Below, piece by piece: positions 63,061 through 64,000 of a DNA stretch of 64,000 nt. The notes beneath the pieces are model-generated. The model ran no database searches, was not told where the DNA came from, and was given only the letters and a program-made list of their open reading frames with translations. The stretch lies in NCBI GenBank assembly GCA_944739405.2, contig OX123188.2, forward strand, positions 62,453,251 through 62,517,250. Direction: 5' to 3'. The translations under genes and the position numbers were made by a program. Position 1 is the first letter of the stretch. Every line of letters begins with the position of its first letter. This DNA comes from Euclidia mi (taxonomy: Eukaryota; Arthropoda; Insecta; Lepidoptera; Erebidae).

Positions 63061-64000
63061 AATATAGGTTAAAGATCACACACACAAAGAGCCATAGGCG
63101 TCGGGACGTGACGACCCCACCGCCCACTGGAGGAGTTACTCTGACGAGTAGATACTCGTCATCGTATCGCCCCCAGCGCAAGCAGTCAACCGAAAGATGG
63201 CGGTCAACCCATCCAAAGTAAGGCGGAAGTAAATGTAAAGATACTAGATGGGCAGCAGCGTTTAGTATCAAAAACTTCCGCCACTGCGATCGCCAAGACG
63301 TCTACCAAGCGTGGCGATTACGGCAAAATCCCCCCAATATGAGACACACACCTAAAAAATGGCCCCTAGTCCCCGGCGGCCCCGCTAGTCCTGGTTATGG
63401 TAGCGGCCATGGTAACGGCGGTGCAAGGGGTGCGAAGAATGTCCGGAATAGATCGGGCTACCACCACCAACGTCAATTGACCCTGGCAACACTGAACACG
63501 CGCACACTGCGGATTGACGTGAAAATTTTCGAGCCGGAAGAAGAATTTAGCAAGTTGCGATGGGATATCATAGGCCTATCTGAAGTCCGAAGACAGGGGG
63601 AGGACTCGATTGTTCTCAATTCCGGTAACTTGCTCTTCTACCGGGAGGGCGACCAACAGTCCCAAGGTGGTGTCGGGTTTATCGTCCACAAACTCTCATG
63701 ACCAACGTGGTAAATATCGGGAGTGTGTCGAGCAGGGTAGCGTACCTTATACTCAGAATATCCAAGCGGTATTCGCTGAAGGTCATACAGGTATACGCTC
63801 CGACTTCAACGCACCCCGATGACGAGGTGGAAGCCATGTACGAGGACATATCTCGGGCTATATATGGCTTCAAAACCCATTACACCGTGGTTATGGGAGA
63901 TTTTTACGCGAAACTGGGCAAACGCGACGGTGATGAGCTGAGAGTGGGGCAATTTGGATATGGGCATCGGAATTCCCGGGGTCACTTGCTGGCTAGCTTT
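63061..64000 (+). mobile_element. RTE-type LINE, 5' end, runs off the window
   Basis: 63080-63338 is a 5' UTR-like block (TCGGGACGTGACGACCCCAC, GGAGGAGTTACTCTGACGAG, TCCGCCACTGCGATCGCCAA). It is followed by an endonuclease-coding region beginning at 63339. The exact 5' edge was not determined. The 3' part, with the reverse transcriptase, lies beyond 64000. Confidence 0.75.
63339..64000 (+). pseudogene. RTE LINE endonuclease N-terminus, frameshifted, partial
   Basis: ATG at 63339. A basic Gly-rich leader is followed by the APE-type endonuclease: LTLATLNTRTLR (catalytic Asn), WDIIGLSEVRRQGE (catalytic Glu), and NLLFYREGDQQSQGGVGFIV. The frame ends at a TGA at 63699-63701 and resumes one register over with NIGSVSSRVAYLILRISKRY, SLKVIQVYAPTS, and YTVVMGDFYAKLG. 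The last has Tyr where GDFNAK is usual, a substitution at the metal-site Asn. One missing base explains the shift. The Asn loss suggests an inactive endonuclease even without the shift. Continues beyond the window. Confidence 0.8.

Overview
This window reads as non-genic, repeat-laden chromosomal DNA from an insect, most likely a moth or butterfly. The basis is AT-rich spacer, intron-style rather than operon-style layout, several tRNA-headed SINE families with box A/box B heads, RTE-, CR1- and L1-ORF1-type LINEs, Tc1/mariner, hAT and Harbinger-like elements, and repeat ends familiar from Lepidoptera (for example TTTTGAG-repeat LINE tails and GATGAT tails). The order is an inference; no species is claimed. 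Almost every convincing open reading frame belongs to a mobile element. Only one short stretch (60486-60600) looks like a possible host exon.

Layout. 1-2134: end of a high-identity repeat that recurs at 21649-22031, tandem repeats, a decayed RTE LINE 3' end and a dimeric SINE. 2149-8194: an apparently complete CR1-like LINE with both ORFs open, flanked by a 14-bp target-site duplication (TSD). About 10680-15410 and 15730-20476: two related LINEs in tandem on the minus strand, each with an L1-type ORF1 (coiled coil, RRM-like, C-terminal domain) broken by a frameshift. The first has an intact ORF2; the second has a broken ORF2 and a 24-bp TSD. A SINE with its own 11-bp TSD sits between them. 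20501-44634: mostly spacer with hAT-like, Harbinger-like and other MITEs, SINEs, LINE scraps and several long perfect hairpins.

44635-50152: a very young Ty3/Gypsy LTR retrotransposon on the minus strand. Its 362-bp LTRs differ at one position, the TSD is TATT, and the primer-binding site and polypurine tract are visible. One gag-pol frame is split by a 13-bp tandem duplication. 50153-54400: a 22-bp perfect hairpin, a 1.4-kb element with 37-bp inverted ends and an unrecognised protein remnant, an RTE LINE end, a 51-bp minisatellite and a GC-rich retroposon-like island. 54930-57075: nested insertions, in which a Tc1/mariner-type element contains a second one with a DDE transposase remnant plus a SINE with a 13-bp TSD. 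57728-62745: further SINEs including a chimeric one with its own TSD, the candidate exon, and a strikingly adenine-rich tract. 63061-64000: the 5' end of an RTE LINE that runs off the window.

The elements relate to one another mainly through nesting and shared parts. SINE heads and tails are exchanged between families, elements land inside each other, and single small lesions (1-bp indels, a 13-bp duplication, point stops) account for most of the broken ORFs. That suggests recent activity. Coordinates of TSDs, inverted repeats and LTRs were read by eye and not computed by alignment.
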